DNA of 43,089 nucleotides, taken from NCBI GenBank assembly GCA_013151235.1, contig JAADIO010000031.1:1-43089 (forward strand), written 5' to 3'. The first letter of the stretch is position 1. Each line of letters begins with the position of its first letter. Position numbers and translations under genes: made by a program. Shown one piece after another: positions 24,458 through 33,932 of this stretch. Below the pieces are notes generated by a model, which saw only the letters and a program-made list of their open reading frames with translations, searched no databases and had not been told where the DNA came from. The DNA is from Deltaproteobacteria bacterium (GTDB lineage Bacteria > CG2-30-53-67).

Positions 24458-26032
24458 TTAACGATGGGGACTCCCGGAACGCCTCAAAAGCCAGTCCCGG
24501 ACCATCCGGACCTCTTCGACACGAAAAAGGAGACACATCACCGTATAGCCGCCGCCCCCCAAAAGGATCCCCCAGCCCAGCCTATAAAATTTTTCCAGCG
24601 TATGTCCATGAAGTTTCCAGAGAGCCGTTCCCGCCCCGTAGTACGCACAAAATCCGAGGATCGCCGAAGCGGGAAGAATTTTCAGCAGAAGACGGAGAAA
24701 GGCCGTCCCCCCGAGGGGACCGACCCGTTTTCTGAGAATCCAGACCAACAGGGAAACGTTCAGCATGGAGGAGAGAGAATTGGCCAGGGCCAGTCCCCCA
24801 TGCTTCAGAGGCCCCATGAGAACCAGGCTCAGCACGACGTTGGCCAGAACGGCCGTGGCGCCGATCTTCATCGGCGTCCAGGTATCCTGCAGAGCATAAT
24901 AAACCTGAGCGACCACGCGTACTTCCGCAAAGGCCCACAGCCCCAGGGAATAATAGAGAAGGGCCTGCGCCGTGGCAACGGTCGCGGAATAGCTGAAATT
25001 TCCCCGCTGGAAGAGTGCACTGACGATGGGAACGCTCAATACGGACAGCCCCACCAGGGAAGGAAGCATGAGAAAAATGACTAATCGCATGGTCCGGCCA
25101 AGGGTCTCCACCATCCCCGGGAGATTCTTTTCGGCGGCGTGCTGTGACAGCGTGGGCAACATCGCCGTGGCGGCGGAGATACCAAAGACTCCCAGAGGAA
25201 ACTGCACCAGCCGATCGGCAAAAAAGAGAAAGGAAATACTCCCCGTGGGGAGGAAGGAGGCCAGAATATTTCCGATGAAGATGTTGATCTGGAGTACGCT
25301 CTGGCCGATGATACCGGGGACCATCAGACGGACGACACGCTGAAACCCAGGATGACGCGGCTGAAACCGGAATCGAAAACGGAAGCCTCTTTTCCATAAA
25401 AAGGGAACCTGCACGAGAAGCTGAAAGATCCCTCCCAACAGGATGCCGATGGAAAGACTCAGGATCGGCACGGACAGATGGGGCGATAGAAACAGGGCAC
25501 AGAGAATCATCATAATGTTCAGAATGGCCGGGGCCAGGGCGGGGGCGCCGAAGTGTTTCAGGGAATTCAAGACCCCCATCACCGCTGCGGAGATCCCGAT
25601 AAAGACGGCAAAAGGGAAAGTGACCCGCGTCAGCAAAACGGCCAGTGCAAACTGTTCAGGATTGTCGGAGAACCCGGGGGCCAGGCCCCGCACGACCCAG
25701 GGAGCAAAGAAGATCCCGAGAAGAGTCAATAACGTTACCAGCGCTGAAATGGAAGTCATGACCACGTTGGCCAGTTCCCATGCTTCGCTTTTGGACCGGC
25801 GGGTCAGATATTCCGAGAAAACCGGGACCAGGGACGCGTTCAAGGTCCCTTCTCCGAAGAGTCTGCGCAGGTAGTTGGGAATCCGGCTGGCGACGATAAA
25901 GGCATCCGTGGCCAAACCGGCGCCGAAGAGATTGGCCACGATGACATCTCTCAGATATCCCAAAATCCGGCTCAGGAAGGTGGCACTGCCGATGATACCG
26001 GCAGCCTTCGCAATCTCCTGATTCTTGCCCAT
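24458..26032 (-). CDS. murJ: lipid II flippase MurJ
   Basis: A 524-residue polytopic membrane protein of the MOP superfamily with ~14 hydrophobic segments. It flips the peptidoglycan precursor lipid II across the inner membrane. Signatures: GIIGSATFLSRILGYLRDVIVANLFGAG at 11-38 and RIPNYLRRLFGEGTLNASLVPVFSEY at 50-75 with the conserved arginines. It has its own promoter and heads the run murJ-deacetylase-tsaD-dusB-ntrBC. Confidence 0.96.
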   Translation of the reverse strand: MGKNQEIAKAAGIIGSATFLSRILGYLRDVIVANLFGAGLATDAFIVASRIPNYLRRLFGEGTLNASLVPVFSEYLTRRSKSEAWELANVVMTSISALVTLLTLLGIFFAPWVVRGLAPGFSDNPEQFALAVLLTRVTFPFAVFIGISAAVMGVLNSLKHFGAPALAPAILNIMMILCALFLSPHLSVPILSLSIGILLGGIFQLLVQVPFLWKRGFRFRFRFQPRHPGFQRVVRLMVPGIIGQSVLQINIFIGNILASFLPTGSISFLFFADRLVQFPLGVFGISAATAMLPTLSQHAAEKNLPGMVETLGRTMRLVIFLMLPSLVGLSVLSVPIVSALFQRGNFSYSATVATAQALLYYSLGLWAFAEVRVVAQVYYALQDTWTPMKIGATAVLANVVLSLVLMGPLKHGGLALANSLSSMLNVSLLVWILRKRVGPLGGTAFLRLLLKILPASAILGFCAYYGAGTALWKLHGHTLEKFYRLGWGILLGGGGYTVMCLLFRVEEVRMVRDWLLRRSGSPHR

Positions 26033-26134
26033 GTTTCCTCTGTTTCAGATCAATGCGGAACGGCTTTGAAGGATCCCTTCCGCGCAGCCCGGAAGGCGGA
26101 CCTCAACAAATTCAGGACGGGAAAATTGCCGGGT

Positions 26135-26163
26135 AATATAGCATACCCCCTGAATATGGACAA
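26135..26163 (-). promoter_or_regulatory. promoter of murJ
   Basis: TTGTCC (26158-26163), a 17-base spacer and TATATT (26135-26140) with an extended TATGC before it. About 100 bases of leader follow, containing a GC-rich inverted repeat (GCCTTCCGGG.. region). Confidence 0.6.
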
Positions 26164-26251
26164 TCGCAAAAGACCGTACCTCTATAATCTTTTGAAAGGA
26201 CTTCGGAAATTCCCGAGGCATGGCGAGTTTGATCCCGACAGAAAATGGAGA

Positions 26252-27778
26252 TCAGGCCTCGACCTTTTCGGCTGTGTCTTCTTTTTCGGCGGCGGGGATC
26301 TTTTCTTCGATGACCTCTTTGCCGTCAAAACCGATCCGCGTCGCTTCATCGTTCACGACGGTTTCGATAAAGACCGGGCGCCGCCAGATGGTCTGGATGT
26401 TCTTGAGGGTATCCCGGGCGTAATCCTGCTTGAGACCGATTCCTTCGTACTGGTGTTTGAGGAGCAATTCACCCCGGTTCCTGTAGTTCCCGTCGATAAC
26501 CGTGATGAGGGGCTGTCCGAAGTTGGTCAGTCCGAAAAGGAGTTGGGCCTTGATCTTCCGATAGTCCCGATCGGCAATCTCATACATTCCCGTTTGACGA
26601 TTGAACTTGTAGGTGAAAAGCTTGTGCTTGTCGCAGAATTCCTGGGTCAGGAAGGTATCAATAAAGGTAATGTCGTTATGGATCTTCCGGACTTCGAAGA
26701 TCTTTTCCCTGCCGAGTCCGAGTTGCTTATCCCAGGCCTTTTTCTCGGCGACATTTTCACATTCTTCGAATTCCTTCCCGAACCGTCCCCTGTTCCAGCG
26801 GTCTTCGATATCCCGGAAGAGTTCGATCCCCACCTTGTACGGGTTGATTACGCCGGGCCGGGTCCCCATCGTCCCGGAATGATGGTCGGCGTAGTCGATC
26901 AGTTCGGAGTCCTGAAGGATCTTCTGCGTCATGATCGTCGAGTGCCAGTAGCTGGCCCACCCTTCGTTCATGATCTTGGTCTGCCCCTGGGGCGCGAAGT
27001 AGTAACTCTCTTCCCGAATGATCGAGAGGATATCCCGCTCCCAGTTCTCCAGGGGTGAATATTCGATCAGAAATTGCAGGACATCTTTCTGCGGCGATTC
27101 GGGGAAGGCCTTCTTTCTCTCCATCGACTCCCGGGCCTTCTCCAACTGCGCTTCGATATATTCCCGGGGATTGATGAAATCGTTCATGTACTCTTTGCTT
27201 TTAAACTTTCGGGTGCTGGGAGCTTGATTCTCTTCTTCGTCAAGCGTACGGCCGGTCGGCTTTTTCCTGCGCTGAACAAAAGGAGCATGATAGTCGATCA
27301 GGTGTTCCAGTGAGAGGCAGGCGTCAAGAAAGGTTTCCACCTTCTCCATTCCGTACTTCTCCATGTGGCGCCGGACCCGGACCCCGTGATTTGCCATTTC
27401 ATCGAGCATCTTTCGGTTCGTTTTTGAAAACCAGTCGTTATTCTTGAAAAAATCGACGTGACCGTAAACATGGGCCATGACGATCTTCTGGTCCACCAGG
27501 TTATTGACGTTCAGCAGATAGGCATGGGCGGGATCATTGTTGATGACCATTTCATAGATCTTCTGCAGTCCGTAGGCATAACCCTTGCTCAGCCGGTCGT
27601 ATTCCATTCCGAACCGCCAGTGGGGATAGCGGGTCGGGAACCCGCCGTAGGCCGCGACCTGGTTGATGCCCGCAAAATCAAGCAAGTGGAAGAATACCTC
27701 GTAAAAATCAAGACCGTACCCCAGGGCAACGTCCCGGATCCGCATCTTGATTTCGGCCATTTCCGGTGGAAGCAGCAT
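26252..27778 (-). CDS. SpoVR/YcgB family protein
   Basis: A 508-residue soluble protein of the SpoVR family (YcgB in enterics, ~510 residues). Typical blocks: [42 protein letters not shown] near the start, [13 protein letters not shown], and [12 protein letters not shown] around residue 285. The molecular function is unknown; in Bacillus it affects the spore cortex, and in most proteobacteria it is linked to PrkA and YeaH. Its ATG overlaps the yeaH stop (TGATG), so translation is coupled. Last gene of prkA-yeaH-spoVR. Confidence 0.95.
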   Translation of the reverse strand: MLLPPEMAEIKMRIRDVALGYGLDFYEVFFHLLDFAGINQVAAYGGFPTRYPHWRFGMEYDRLSKGYAYGLQKIYEMVINNDPAHAYLLNVNNLVDQKIVMAHVYGHVDFFKNNDWFSKTNRKMLDEMANHGVRVRRHMEKYGMEKVETFLDACLSLEHLIDYHAPFVQRRKKPTGRTLDEEENQAPSTRKFKSKEYMNDFINPREYIEAQLEKARESMERKKAFPESPQKDVLQFLIEYSPLENWERDILSIIREESYYFAPQGQTKIMNEGWASYWHSTIMTQKILQDSELIDYADHHSGTMGTRPGVINPYKVGIELFRDIEDRWNRGRFGKEFEECENVAEKKAWDKQLGLGREKIFEVRKIHNDITFIDTFLTQEFCDKHKLFTYKFNRQTGMYEIADRDYRKIKAQLLFGLTNFGQPLITVIDGNYRNRGELLLKHQYEGIGLKQDYARDTLKNIQTIWRRPVFIETVVNDEATRIGFDGKEVIEEKIPAAEKEDTAEKVEA

Positions 27779-28884
27779 CAGCGCCCCTTTCCCAGGAAGT
27801 CCTTGATCGATTGCAGAATGTCATCCCGGCTGTTGATTTCGGAGGCGACCATCTTCTCCTCGTCGGAGAGGTGCTGCCGCAGGTCCTTGATGAACTGTCC
27901 ACTGCCGTAATGGCTCTTGACCTGGCCGTAGGAGAACTGGTTGCTCACGGGAAGGAGTTCATCTTTCAGAAGCTTCAGGCACCGCGCCGTGTCGCCCCCG
28001 CTCCAGTTGTCGCCGTCGGAAAAATGGAAGGGGTAGATATTCCACTCATCCGGGTTGTATTCCTGTTTCAGGATCTTCCGGCAGAGTTCGTAGGCCGAGG
28101 AGATCACCGTCCCGCCGCTTTCCTTTGTCCGGTAAAAGGTCTCCGAATCGACCTCCCGGGCGGTGGCGTCGTGAACGATGTAACGGATCTGCAATCCTTC
28201 GTACTGCGAGTGAAGCCAGGTCTCGATCCAGAAACTTTCGATCCGGACCAGTTCCTTCTGCTCCTCCCCCATGGAGCCGGAGACATCCATCATGTAGAGG
28301 ATGACGGCAGAGCTTTCCGGTTTCACCTGTTCTTTCCAGGATCGGTACCGCCTGTCTTCCCGGATGGGGATGAGGATCGGGCGGTCGGGATTGTAGGTTC
28401 CGGAGATAATCTGCCGTTTCAGGGCTTCTCGATAGGTCCGTTTGAAGTGGCGGAGCGATTCCGGCCCCACCCGGCGGATGCCGGTGTAGCGACCTTTGCG
28501 GGAAATGATGTTCTTCCTGCCCTTCGGTTCGATCCGGGGCAGTTCCAGCTCTTCCCCCAGGATCTCCGCTAATTCTTCGATGCTGATTTCCGCTTCGAGG
28601 AGGTGTTCACCCGGCTGGTCCCCGGCCTGTCCCGTCCCCTCTCCCGGATCCCCCTGCCCGATCGGCGTGCCCGGCTCTCCCTCCCCCTGCCCGACACCGC
28701 CGACCTCTTCGTGACCGTACTTGAAATGGGGAAGATCGATCTGGGGCACGGGGATGCTCACAAGGTCCTTCCCCTTCCGCCCGATCATCTCGGAATGGCT
28801 GATATACTTTTTGAGATTTTTCCGGATCGTCCCCTTCACGATCTGACGGAAACGGCTGTAATCCTTTTCAATCCTCGCGGCCAT
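27778..28884 (-). CDS. yeaH: YeaH/YhbH family protein (DUF444)
   Basis: 368 residues. The C-terminal half is a von Willebrand A-like domain with a metal site in MDVSGSMG (D200, S202, S204). The N-terminal part (1-55) is basic and contains a conserved [14 protein letters not shown]; a Gly/Pro/Gln-rich linker covers ~61-92. It is the partner of PrkA and SpoVR; the family is tied to stress and stationary phase, but the biochemical role is unknown. It starts 42 bases after prkA. Confidence 0.95.
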   Translation of the reverse strand: MAARIEKDYSRFRQIVKGTIRKNLKKYISHSEMIGRKGKDLVSIPVPQIDLPHFKYGHEEVGGVGQGEGEPGTPIGQGDPGEGTGQAGDQPGEHLLEAEISIEELAEILGEELELPRIEPKGRKNIISRKGRYTGIRRVGPESLRHFKRTYREALKRQIISGTYNPDRPILIPIREDRRYRSWKEQVKPESSAVILYMMDVSGSMGEEQKELVRIESFWIETWLHSQYEGLQIRYIVHDATAREVDSETFYRTKESGGTVISSAYELCRKILKQEYNPDEWNIYPFHFSDGDNWSGGDTARCLKLLKDELLPVSNQFSYGQVKSHYGSGQFIKDLRQHLSDEEKMVASEINSRDDILQSIKDFLGKGR

Positions 28885-28926
28885 GGGTATCCCTCTTCCA
28901 TCTCAGAAGTGATCCCGGCAATGGCG

Positions 28927-30993
28927 TTAACTCTTCACATCGCCCCGGGCAAAGATACTCGCCACAAAATGCAGGACATCGCCGGCGCAGATATCGCAGT
29001 AACCGTAGTTCCGGATCAGGCGGCTTTTGACCACATCGATCTTCTCCTGCGTCTTGTCGTCCACCACCGCCGAGGAGACGAGACTGGTCAGCTTGATGCT
29101 GTCCTTCTGATCCTCAAAGAGCTTCAGTTCCAGCGCCTTCTGAAGCCGTTCGTTGGTTTTGTAGTCGAACTTCTTCCCATCCACGGCGAGGGCGCCGATG
29201 TAATTCATGATCTCACTTCGGAAGTCATCTTTGCGGCTGTCCGGGATATCGATCTTCTCTTCGATGGAGCGCATCATCCGCTCATCCGGTTCCTCATCTT
29301 CACCGGTATATTTGTTCCGGACCTTTTCCTTCTGGGTATAGGCCTTGACGTTATCAATGTAGTTCGCACAGAGCTTGGCGATCGACTCCTCGTCGGCCGA
29401 GATGGCCCGCTGCACATCGTTCTTGACGACATTCTCATATTCCTCCCGGACCACGGCGAGGAGTTCCTTGTACCGTTTCCGCATCTCATCCGAACTGATC
29501 AGGGAATGATGGGCCACCCCTCCCTCCAGTTCTTTCAGCACCATGAAGGGATTGATGCACCCTTCATGTTTGTCGCTCACAAGGGCATTGGAGATCTTGT
29601 CCTGAATATAACGGGGGGAGATCCCTTCCATCCCTTCCTTCTTCCCTTCCCGGCGAAGTTCGAGAACGTTGTCCTCGGTGAAACCGGGGAGCGACTGCCC
29701 GTTGTAGAGTTTCAGTTTCTGCATCAGGGTGAGCTGCGCCTTTTTCGGTTCCTCGAGGCGGGTCAGGATCGCCCACATGGCCGCCGTCTGGATCGTATGG
29801 GGAGCGATATGGATATGGGGGATCTTTTCGGAATTGAAATCCTTTTCGTAGATCTTGATCTCGTCGTCGAGCCGGGTAATGTAGGGAATGTCGATCTTGA
29901 CCGTCCGGTCCCGGAGGGCCTCCATGAACTCATTGTTCTGGAGTTTGCGGTATTCCGGCGCGTTCGTATGACCGATAATCACCTCGTCGATATCGGTCTG
30001 GGGAAACTTCTTCGGTTTGATCTTGTGTTCCTGCGACGCCCCCAACAGGTCATAGAGAAATGCGACATCAAGTTTGAGGACTTCAATAAACTCGACCAGT
30101 CCCCGGTTGGCCACGTTGAACTCCCCGTCGAAATTGAAGGCACGGGGATCCGAATCGGAACCGTACTCGGCAATCTTCCGGTAATTGATATCTCCAGTCA
30201 ACTCCGTAGAATCCTGATTCTTCTCATCCTTGGGCTGAAAAGTTCCGATCCCGACCCGGTCCTTTTCGGAAAGAATGACCCGACGGACCCGTATGTGGTT
30301 CAACACCTGTGTCCAGTCGCCCCGGTAGCGGGAGATCAGTTCCTTGTACATCTGACGGCAGCAGGGACACAGTTCTCCTTCAATATGAACCCGCTCTTCC
30401 GGAGGCCGCCCTGCATTAAGTTCTTCGAGAACCTTCGCCCGCCAGTCCAGGGGAATCAGGTGGAGCGGCTCCTCATGCATGGGACAGATCATCTCGTCGC
30501 TGAGACGATTATGGCTGTCCCCTCCGTCTTTCCCGGCAGAGGTCCAGGCAATCGTGTACAAGGCCCCCGCATCGGTCCGGGAATAAACCTCCAGCCCCCG
30601 CTTCATCAGGCGGACGATGGTGCTTTTCGCACACCCGACCGGCCCATGGAGCAGCAAGACCCGTTTTTCCGTCCCATACCGACGGGCGGCGGACTTAAAG
30701 ACATTCACCATCCGCATCAAGGGCCGTTCCAGACCGAAGACAGCGTCCCGCCCATCGGCCGTAGGATCATCAAAAAACTTGTACCGGACAAGATGTTGTT
30801 TGTTGTCCTCGAACGCCTCCGTACCGTAACTGAGGATCATATCATAGATCCTCTCGAAAGCGCTTCGAGTCACCCTGGGATCTTCCTTTACAATATTGAG
30901 GTAGTCTTCGAATGAACCTTGCCAGTGGAGAGTCTGGAAATTGTCCGTGTTCTGGAGTTCCTGGATATGGTGGATGATACTGTTTTCGCTCAT
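28927..30993 (-). CDS. prkA: PrkA (YeaG) serine protein kinase family AAA+ protein
   Basis: 688 residues. The PrkA AAA domain has Walker [10 protein letters not shown] at ~117-125, a conserved zinc-like site [12 protein letters not shown] (~170) with CPCC (~209-212), then NRGLVEFIE; the C-terminal third is the kinase-like PrkA domain. Start ATG at 30993 with GGGAGGAG before it; a GTG two codons earlier lies in that site. Known homologues are autophosphorylating stress kinases (E. coli YeaG; Bacillus PrkA may act as a Lon-like protease). First gene of prkA-yeaH-spoVR. Confidence 0.95.
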   Translation of the reverse strand: MSENSIIHHIQELQNTDNFQTLHWQGSFEDYLNIVKEDPRVTRSAFERIYDMILSYGTEAFEDNKQHLVRYKFFDDPTADGRDAVFGLERPLMRMVNVFKSAARRYGTEKRVLLLHGPVGCAKSTIVRLMKRGLEVYSRTDAGALYTIAWTSAGKDGGDSHNRLSDEMICPMHEEPLHLIPLDWRAKVLEELNAGRPPEERVHIEGELCPCCRQMYKELISRYRGDWTQVLNHIRVRRVILSEKDRVGIGTFQPKDEKNQDSTELTGDINYRKIAEYGSDSDPRAFNFDGEFNVANRGLVEFIEVLKLDVAFLYDLLGASQEHKIKPKKFPQTDIDEVIIGHTNAPEYRKLQNNEFMEALRDRTVKIDIPYITRLDDEIKIYEKDFNSEKIPHIHIAPHTIQTAAMWAILTRLEEPKKAQLTLMQKLKLYNGQSLPGFTEDNVLELRREGKKEGMEGISPRYIQDKISNALVSDKHEGCINPFMVLKELEGGVAHHSLISSDEMRKRYKELLAVVREEYENVVKNDVQRAISADEESIAKLCANYIDNVKAYTQKEKVRNKYTGEDEEPDERMMRSIEEKIDIPDSRKDDFRSEIMNYIGALAVDGKKFDYKTNERLQKALELKLFEDQKDSIKLTSLVSSAVVDDKTQEKIDVVKSRLIRNYGYCDICAGDVLHFVASIFARGDVKS

Positions 30994-31067
30994 GATCACT
31001 CCTCCCCTGATGGGTCCTCTTCAGTTGCAGAGTCAAGATCAGAACTGTATTGTATTTGAACATCTTC

Positions 31068-31097
31068 AATGTATCATACGAAACATTCAAAGTCAAT
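31068..31097 (-). promoter_or_regulatory. possible promoter of prkA operon
   Basis: TTGACT (31092-31097), an 18-base spacer and TACATT (31068-31073). The ~75-base leader has CCTGATGG, close to the start codon, complementary to CCATCAGG upstream of the -35. Confidence 0.35.
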
Positions 31098-31149
31098 TTA
31101 ACCATCAGGAAATATTGACGTTTTTGCATATCCGGAAAGACCTTTTCCC

Positions 31150-31178
31150 TTGATTTTTAATCAGAGTGCCGTTATCTT
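31150..31178 (+). promoter_or_regulatory. possible promoter of metallo-hydrolase gene
   Basis: TTGATT (31150-31155), a 17-base spacer and TATCTT (31173-31178), 74 bases before the ATG, divergent from prkA. Confidence 0.45.
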
Positions 31179-31251
31179 GGTTTCTTCTTACTACCGCAGG
31201 AGATACGGACCGGAAAAGATCGACAGAAAAGGGAAAAGAGGAAACGGAAGA

Positions 31252-31890
31252 ATGATTTTAAAAAGCCTGGTCGTCGGTCCCCTCGAAGTCAACTGTTACA
31301 TCCTCGCTCCGGAATCCGGGACAAAGGCCGTTGTCATTGACCCCGGCGATGAGGGAGAGAAGATCCTCAACGTCTTGAAAAACGAACGGTTGACCCTGGC
31401 CGCCATTCTGAACACCCACGGTCATTTTGATCATATCGGCGCCAACCGGTTGCTGAAAGAAAAAACAGGCGCCCCCATTATGATCCATGAAAAAGATGCC
31501 CCCCTGCTGCCGGCCGCCGGGGAACATGCCCGGCTCTTCGGAATGGAGGGAATCCCCTCCCCTGGGGCGGACCGTTTCGTCATGGACGGGGAAGTCCTGA
31601 CGATCGGGGAAATGACCTTTGAGGTCTATCACACGCCGGGCCATTCCGAAGGAGGCGTCTGTTACCGAAGCGGCGATCTTCTCTTCACCGGGGACACCCT
31701 TTTTGCGGATTCCATCGGGCGGAGCGATCTGCCCGGCGGCTCCTTTCGGGACCTCATGGTCTCCATCCAGAACCGGATCCTGCCGCTCGGTGACGGAATC
31801 GCCATCCACCCCGGGCATGGGCCGGCATCGACCATCGGTCGGGAAAAACGGACCAATCCCTTCCTGACGGACTTCAAACATCCCTATTGA
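31252..31890 (+). CDS. metallo-beta-lactamase fold hydrolase (glyoxalase II-like)
   Basis: A 212-residue enzyme with the metal motif THGHFDH (H56, H58, D60, H61), TPGHSEGG, FTGDTLFADSIGRSDLPGGS and HPGHG, as in hydroxyacylglutathione hydrolase-like thioesterases (YcbL type). It lacks the C-terminal substrate domain of true GloB (~250 residues), so the thioester substrate is uncertain. The ATG at 31252 was chosen because homology starts there (MILKSLVVGPLEVNCYIL); the longer frame upstream is not family-like. Confidence 0.9.
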   Translation: MILKSLVVGPLEVNCYILAPESGTKAVVIDPGDEGEKILNVLKNERLTLAAILNTHGHFDHIGANRLLKEKTGAPIMIHEKDAPLLPAAGEHARLFGMEGIPSPGADRFVMDGEVLTIGEMTFEVYHTPGHSEGGVCYRSGDLLFTGDTLFADSIGRSDLPGGSFRDLMVSIQNRILPLGDGIAIHPGHGPASTIGREKRTNPFLTDFKHPY

Positions 31891-31924
31891 TAGAAAAAAC
31901 GTTTCAATTTGCGTCAAATTTTTC

Positions 31925-31953
31925 TTGACATCAGCCCCTAACTTCTTTATAAA
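31925..31953 (+). promoter_or_regulatory. promoter of rplM-rpsI
   Basis: TTGACA (31925-31930), a 17-base spacer and TATAAA (31948-31953), a near-consensus promoter. An inverted repeat AACTTC/GAAGTT brackets the -10, which might bind a repressor or be chance. Confidence 0.8.
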
Positions 31954-31989
31954 TATGAAGTTCTGTAAAAATACTCGAAGGAGCATTGG

Positions 31990-32424
31990 ATGAAAACCTT
32001 TATGGCAAAAAAAGAAGACACGGAACGCGGCTGGTATGTCATTGATGCCGAAGGCGCTACGCTGGGACGCCTTGCAGCAAAGATCGCCGTCCTGCTGACC
32101 GGGAAAAACAAACCGACCTATACGCCGCATGTCGATACGGGGTCTTTCGTGATCATCGTCAATGCGGAAAAGGTCCGGCTGACGGGACGAAAATTAGATC
32201 AAAAAAACTACTATCATTACAGCGGCTATCAGGGAGGTCTGAAACAGATCACGGCAGGGAAGCTTCTGGAAAAACATCCCGACCGTCTGATTCGTTTTGC
32301 CGTACGGGGGATGCTGCCGAAGAACCGCCTGGGTCGGGCCATGCTGAAAAAACTGAAAATCTATGCCGGACCGGAACACAAACACACCGCGCAGAAACCG
32401 GAATCATATTCGGTGACATCATAA
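31990..32424 (+). CDS. rplM: 50S ribosomal protein L13
   Basis: A 144-residue ribosomal protein: [38 protein letters not shown], and [31 protein letters not shown] lies 6 bases before the ATG. The usual pairing with rpsI follows after 19 bases. Confidence 0.98.
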   Translation: MKTFMAKKEDTERGWYVIDAEGATLGRLAAKIAVLLTGKNKPTYTPHVDTGSFVIIVNAEKVRLTGRKLDQKNYYHYSGYQGGLKQITAGKLLEKHPDRLIRFAVRGMLPKNRLGRAMLKKLKIYAGPEHKHTAQKPESYSVTS

Positions 32425-32443
32425 ACGAGGGAGGCCAAGCAGA

Positions 32444-32839
32444 ATGAATCAGGAGCGTATCTACGCCACGGGAAAAAGAAAGAATGCCGCCGCGAGGGTC
32501 TATCTTTCGGAAGGTACGGGGCGGATGATCATCAATCGTAAAGAAATGAAGGAATACCTCGGAGGGCGTGAGACGCTCCACATGATGGTCCAGCAGCCCT
32601 TTGAATTGACCGAGACCGTCGGTAAATTTGATGTACTGGTCAATGTAACCGGCGGGGGAATTTCCGGACAGGCCGGCGCCATCCGTCACGGGATTTCCCG
32701 GGCACTTTCTCTTCAGGACGGTTCCAACCGGGCCGTGCTGAAAAAAGCCGGACTGATCTCCCGGGATCCGCGGAAGAAAGAACGGAAAAAACCGGGACAG
32801 CCGAAAGCAAGGAAAAAGTTCCAGTTCTCGAAACGTTAA
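32444..32839 (+). CDS. rpsI: 30S ribosomal protein S9
   Basis: A 131-residue protein: [19 protein letters not shown] at the N-terminus, [19 protein letters not shown] in the middle, and the basic tail [11 protein letters not shown] that reaches the ribosomal P-site tRNA. GGAGG precedes the ATG. Followed by a terminator. Confidence 0.98.
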   Translation: MNQERIYATGKRKNAAARVYLSEGTGRMIINRKEMKEYLGGRETLHMMVQQPFELTETVGKFDVLVNVTGGGISGQAGAIRHGISRALSLQDGSNRAVLKKAGLISRDPRKKERKKPGQPKARKKFQFSKR

Positions 32840-32842
32840 AAC

Positions 32843-32870
32843 AAAAAAAGGCCTTCGGGCCTTTTTTTTT
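32843..32870 (+). terminator. terminator after rpsI
   Basis: AAAAAAAGGCC, TTCG loop, GGCCTTTTTTTTT. The A- and T-tracts extend the stem and make it work on both strands. The argC ribosome-binding site (GAGGT) begins at the very next base. Confidence 0.9.
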
Positions 32871-32882
32871 GAGGTCTTCGCC

Positions 32883-33923
32883 ATGATCAAGATCGCCATT
32901 GCCGGCGCCACGGGATATACGGGATCGGAACTCCTCCGGATCCTCCATCATCATCCGGAAGCCTCGGTTATCAGGATCACATCGGAACGGAGCGCCGGCT
33001 GCCATATCACGGAAATTTTTCCACAATTTCAGGATCTCTACGACCTGACTTTTGAGTCACTGCAGGAAGACACCTTTTTACAGGACGTCGATCTTCTCTT
33101 TACGGCACTCCCCCATGGAGAATCGATGAAGGTCATGCAGCGGATCACGAACAATTCCGTCCGGATCATCGATCTCAGCGCAGACTTCCGGCTCCATGAC
33201 CGGAATCTTTATCCCCAGTGGTATCATTATGAACATACCGCCCCGGATCTTCCGGACCGGTGGATCTACGGATTGCCGGAACTGCACCGGGAGCGGATCG
33301 TGAACGCAAAACGGATCGCGAATCCCGGCTGTTACCCGACCGGCGCCATTCTGGGAATCACTCCCCTGATCCGGGAGGAGAAGGTTAATCTTCAGGGAAT
33401 GATCTTTGATGCCAAGTCCGGCGTCACCGGTGCAGGAAAATCCCCGAAGGCCCATCTCCACTTTCCCGAAGTCAACGAATCGCTCACGGCCTACCGGATC
33501 GGGGAACACCAGCACACACCGGAGATCGAGCAGGAAATTTCTCTGTCGGCAGGGGAAAAGGTTACCATCAACTTCACACCGCACCTGATCCCGATGAACC
33601 GGGGAGTCTACAACACCATCTATGCAACCCTCTTAGAACAGGTTTCCACCCGGGATCTGTTAGGGATCTATCAGAACTTCTATCAAGGAGAACCCTTCGT
33701 CAGGGTCCTCCCTGAAGGAGTTCTTCCGAACACAAAACAGGTGCGGGGTACCAACTTCTGCGATATCGGCCTGAAGGCCGATCCGCGGACCGGCAGGGTG
33801 ATTATCACATCGGCCATCGACAACCTCGTCAAGGGAGCCGCCGGTCAGGCCGTACAGAACATGAATCTCATGATGGGATTTGAAGAAACGGCCGGTCTGC
33901 AGTTTCCAGCGCTGAGCCCATAG
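32883..33923 (+). CDS. argC: N-acetyl-gamma-glutamyl-phosphate reductase
   Basis: A 346-residue arginine-biosynthesis enzyme that reduces N-acetylglutamyl phosphate with NADPH. The dinucleotide loop is GATGYTGSELLR (8-19), the catalytic C150 lies in NPGCYPTG, and LSADFRL and VRGTNFCDIG are family blocks. It is a 'type 1' short form. GAGGT lies 8 bases before the ATG, directly behind the rpsI terminator. argJ follows after 9 bases. Confidence 0.96.
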   Translation: MIKIAIAGATGYTGSELLRILHHHPEASVIRITSERSAGCHITEIFPQFQDLYDLTFESLQEDTFLQDVDLLFTALPHGESMKVMQRITNNSVRIIDLSADFRLHDRNLYPQWYHYEHTAPDLPDRWIYGLPELHRERIVNAKRIANPGCYPTGAILGITPLIREEKVNLQGMIFDAKSGVTGAGKSPKAHLHFPEVNESLTAYRIGEHQHTPEIEQEISLSAGEKVTINFTPHLIPMNRGVYNTIYATLLEQVSTRDLLGIYQNFYQGEPFVRVLPEGVLPNTKQVRGTNFCDIGLKADPRTGRVIITSAIDNLVKGAAGQAVQNMNLMMGFEETAGLQFPALSP

Positions 33924-33932
33924 GACATTCCA

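Noticed and set aside
28603-30915. 770-codon open frame opposite prkA
   Set aside because: It is antisense to a certain gene; long antisense frames are expected from G+C-rich codon use. The same applies to the long frames opposite pheT, thrS, ntrC and mtnA.
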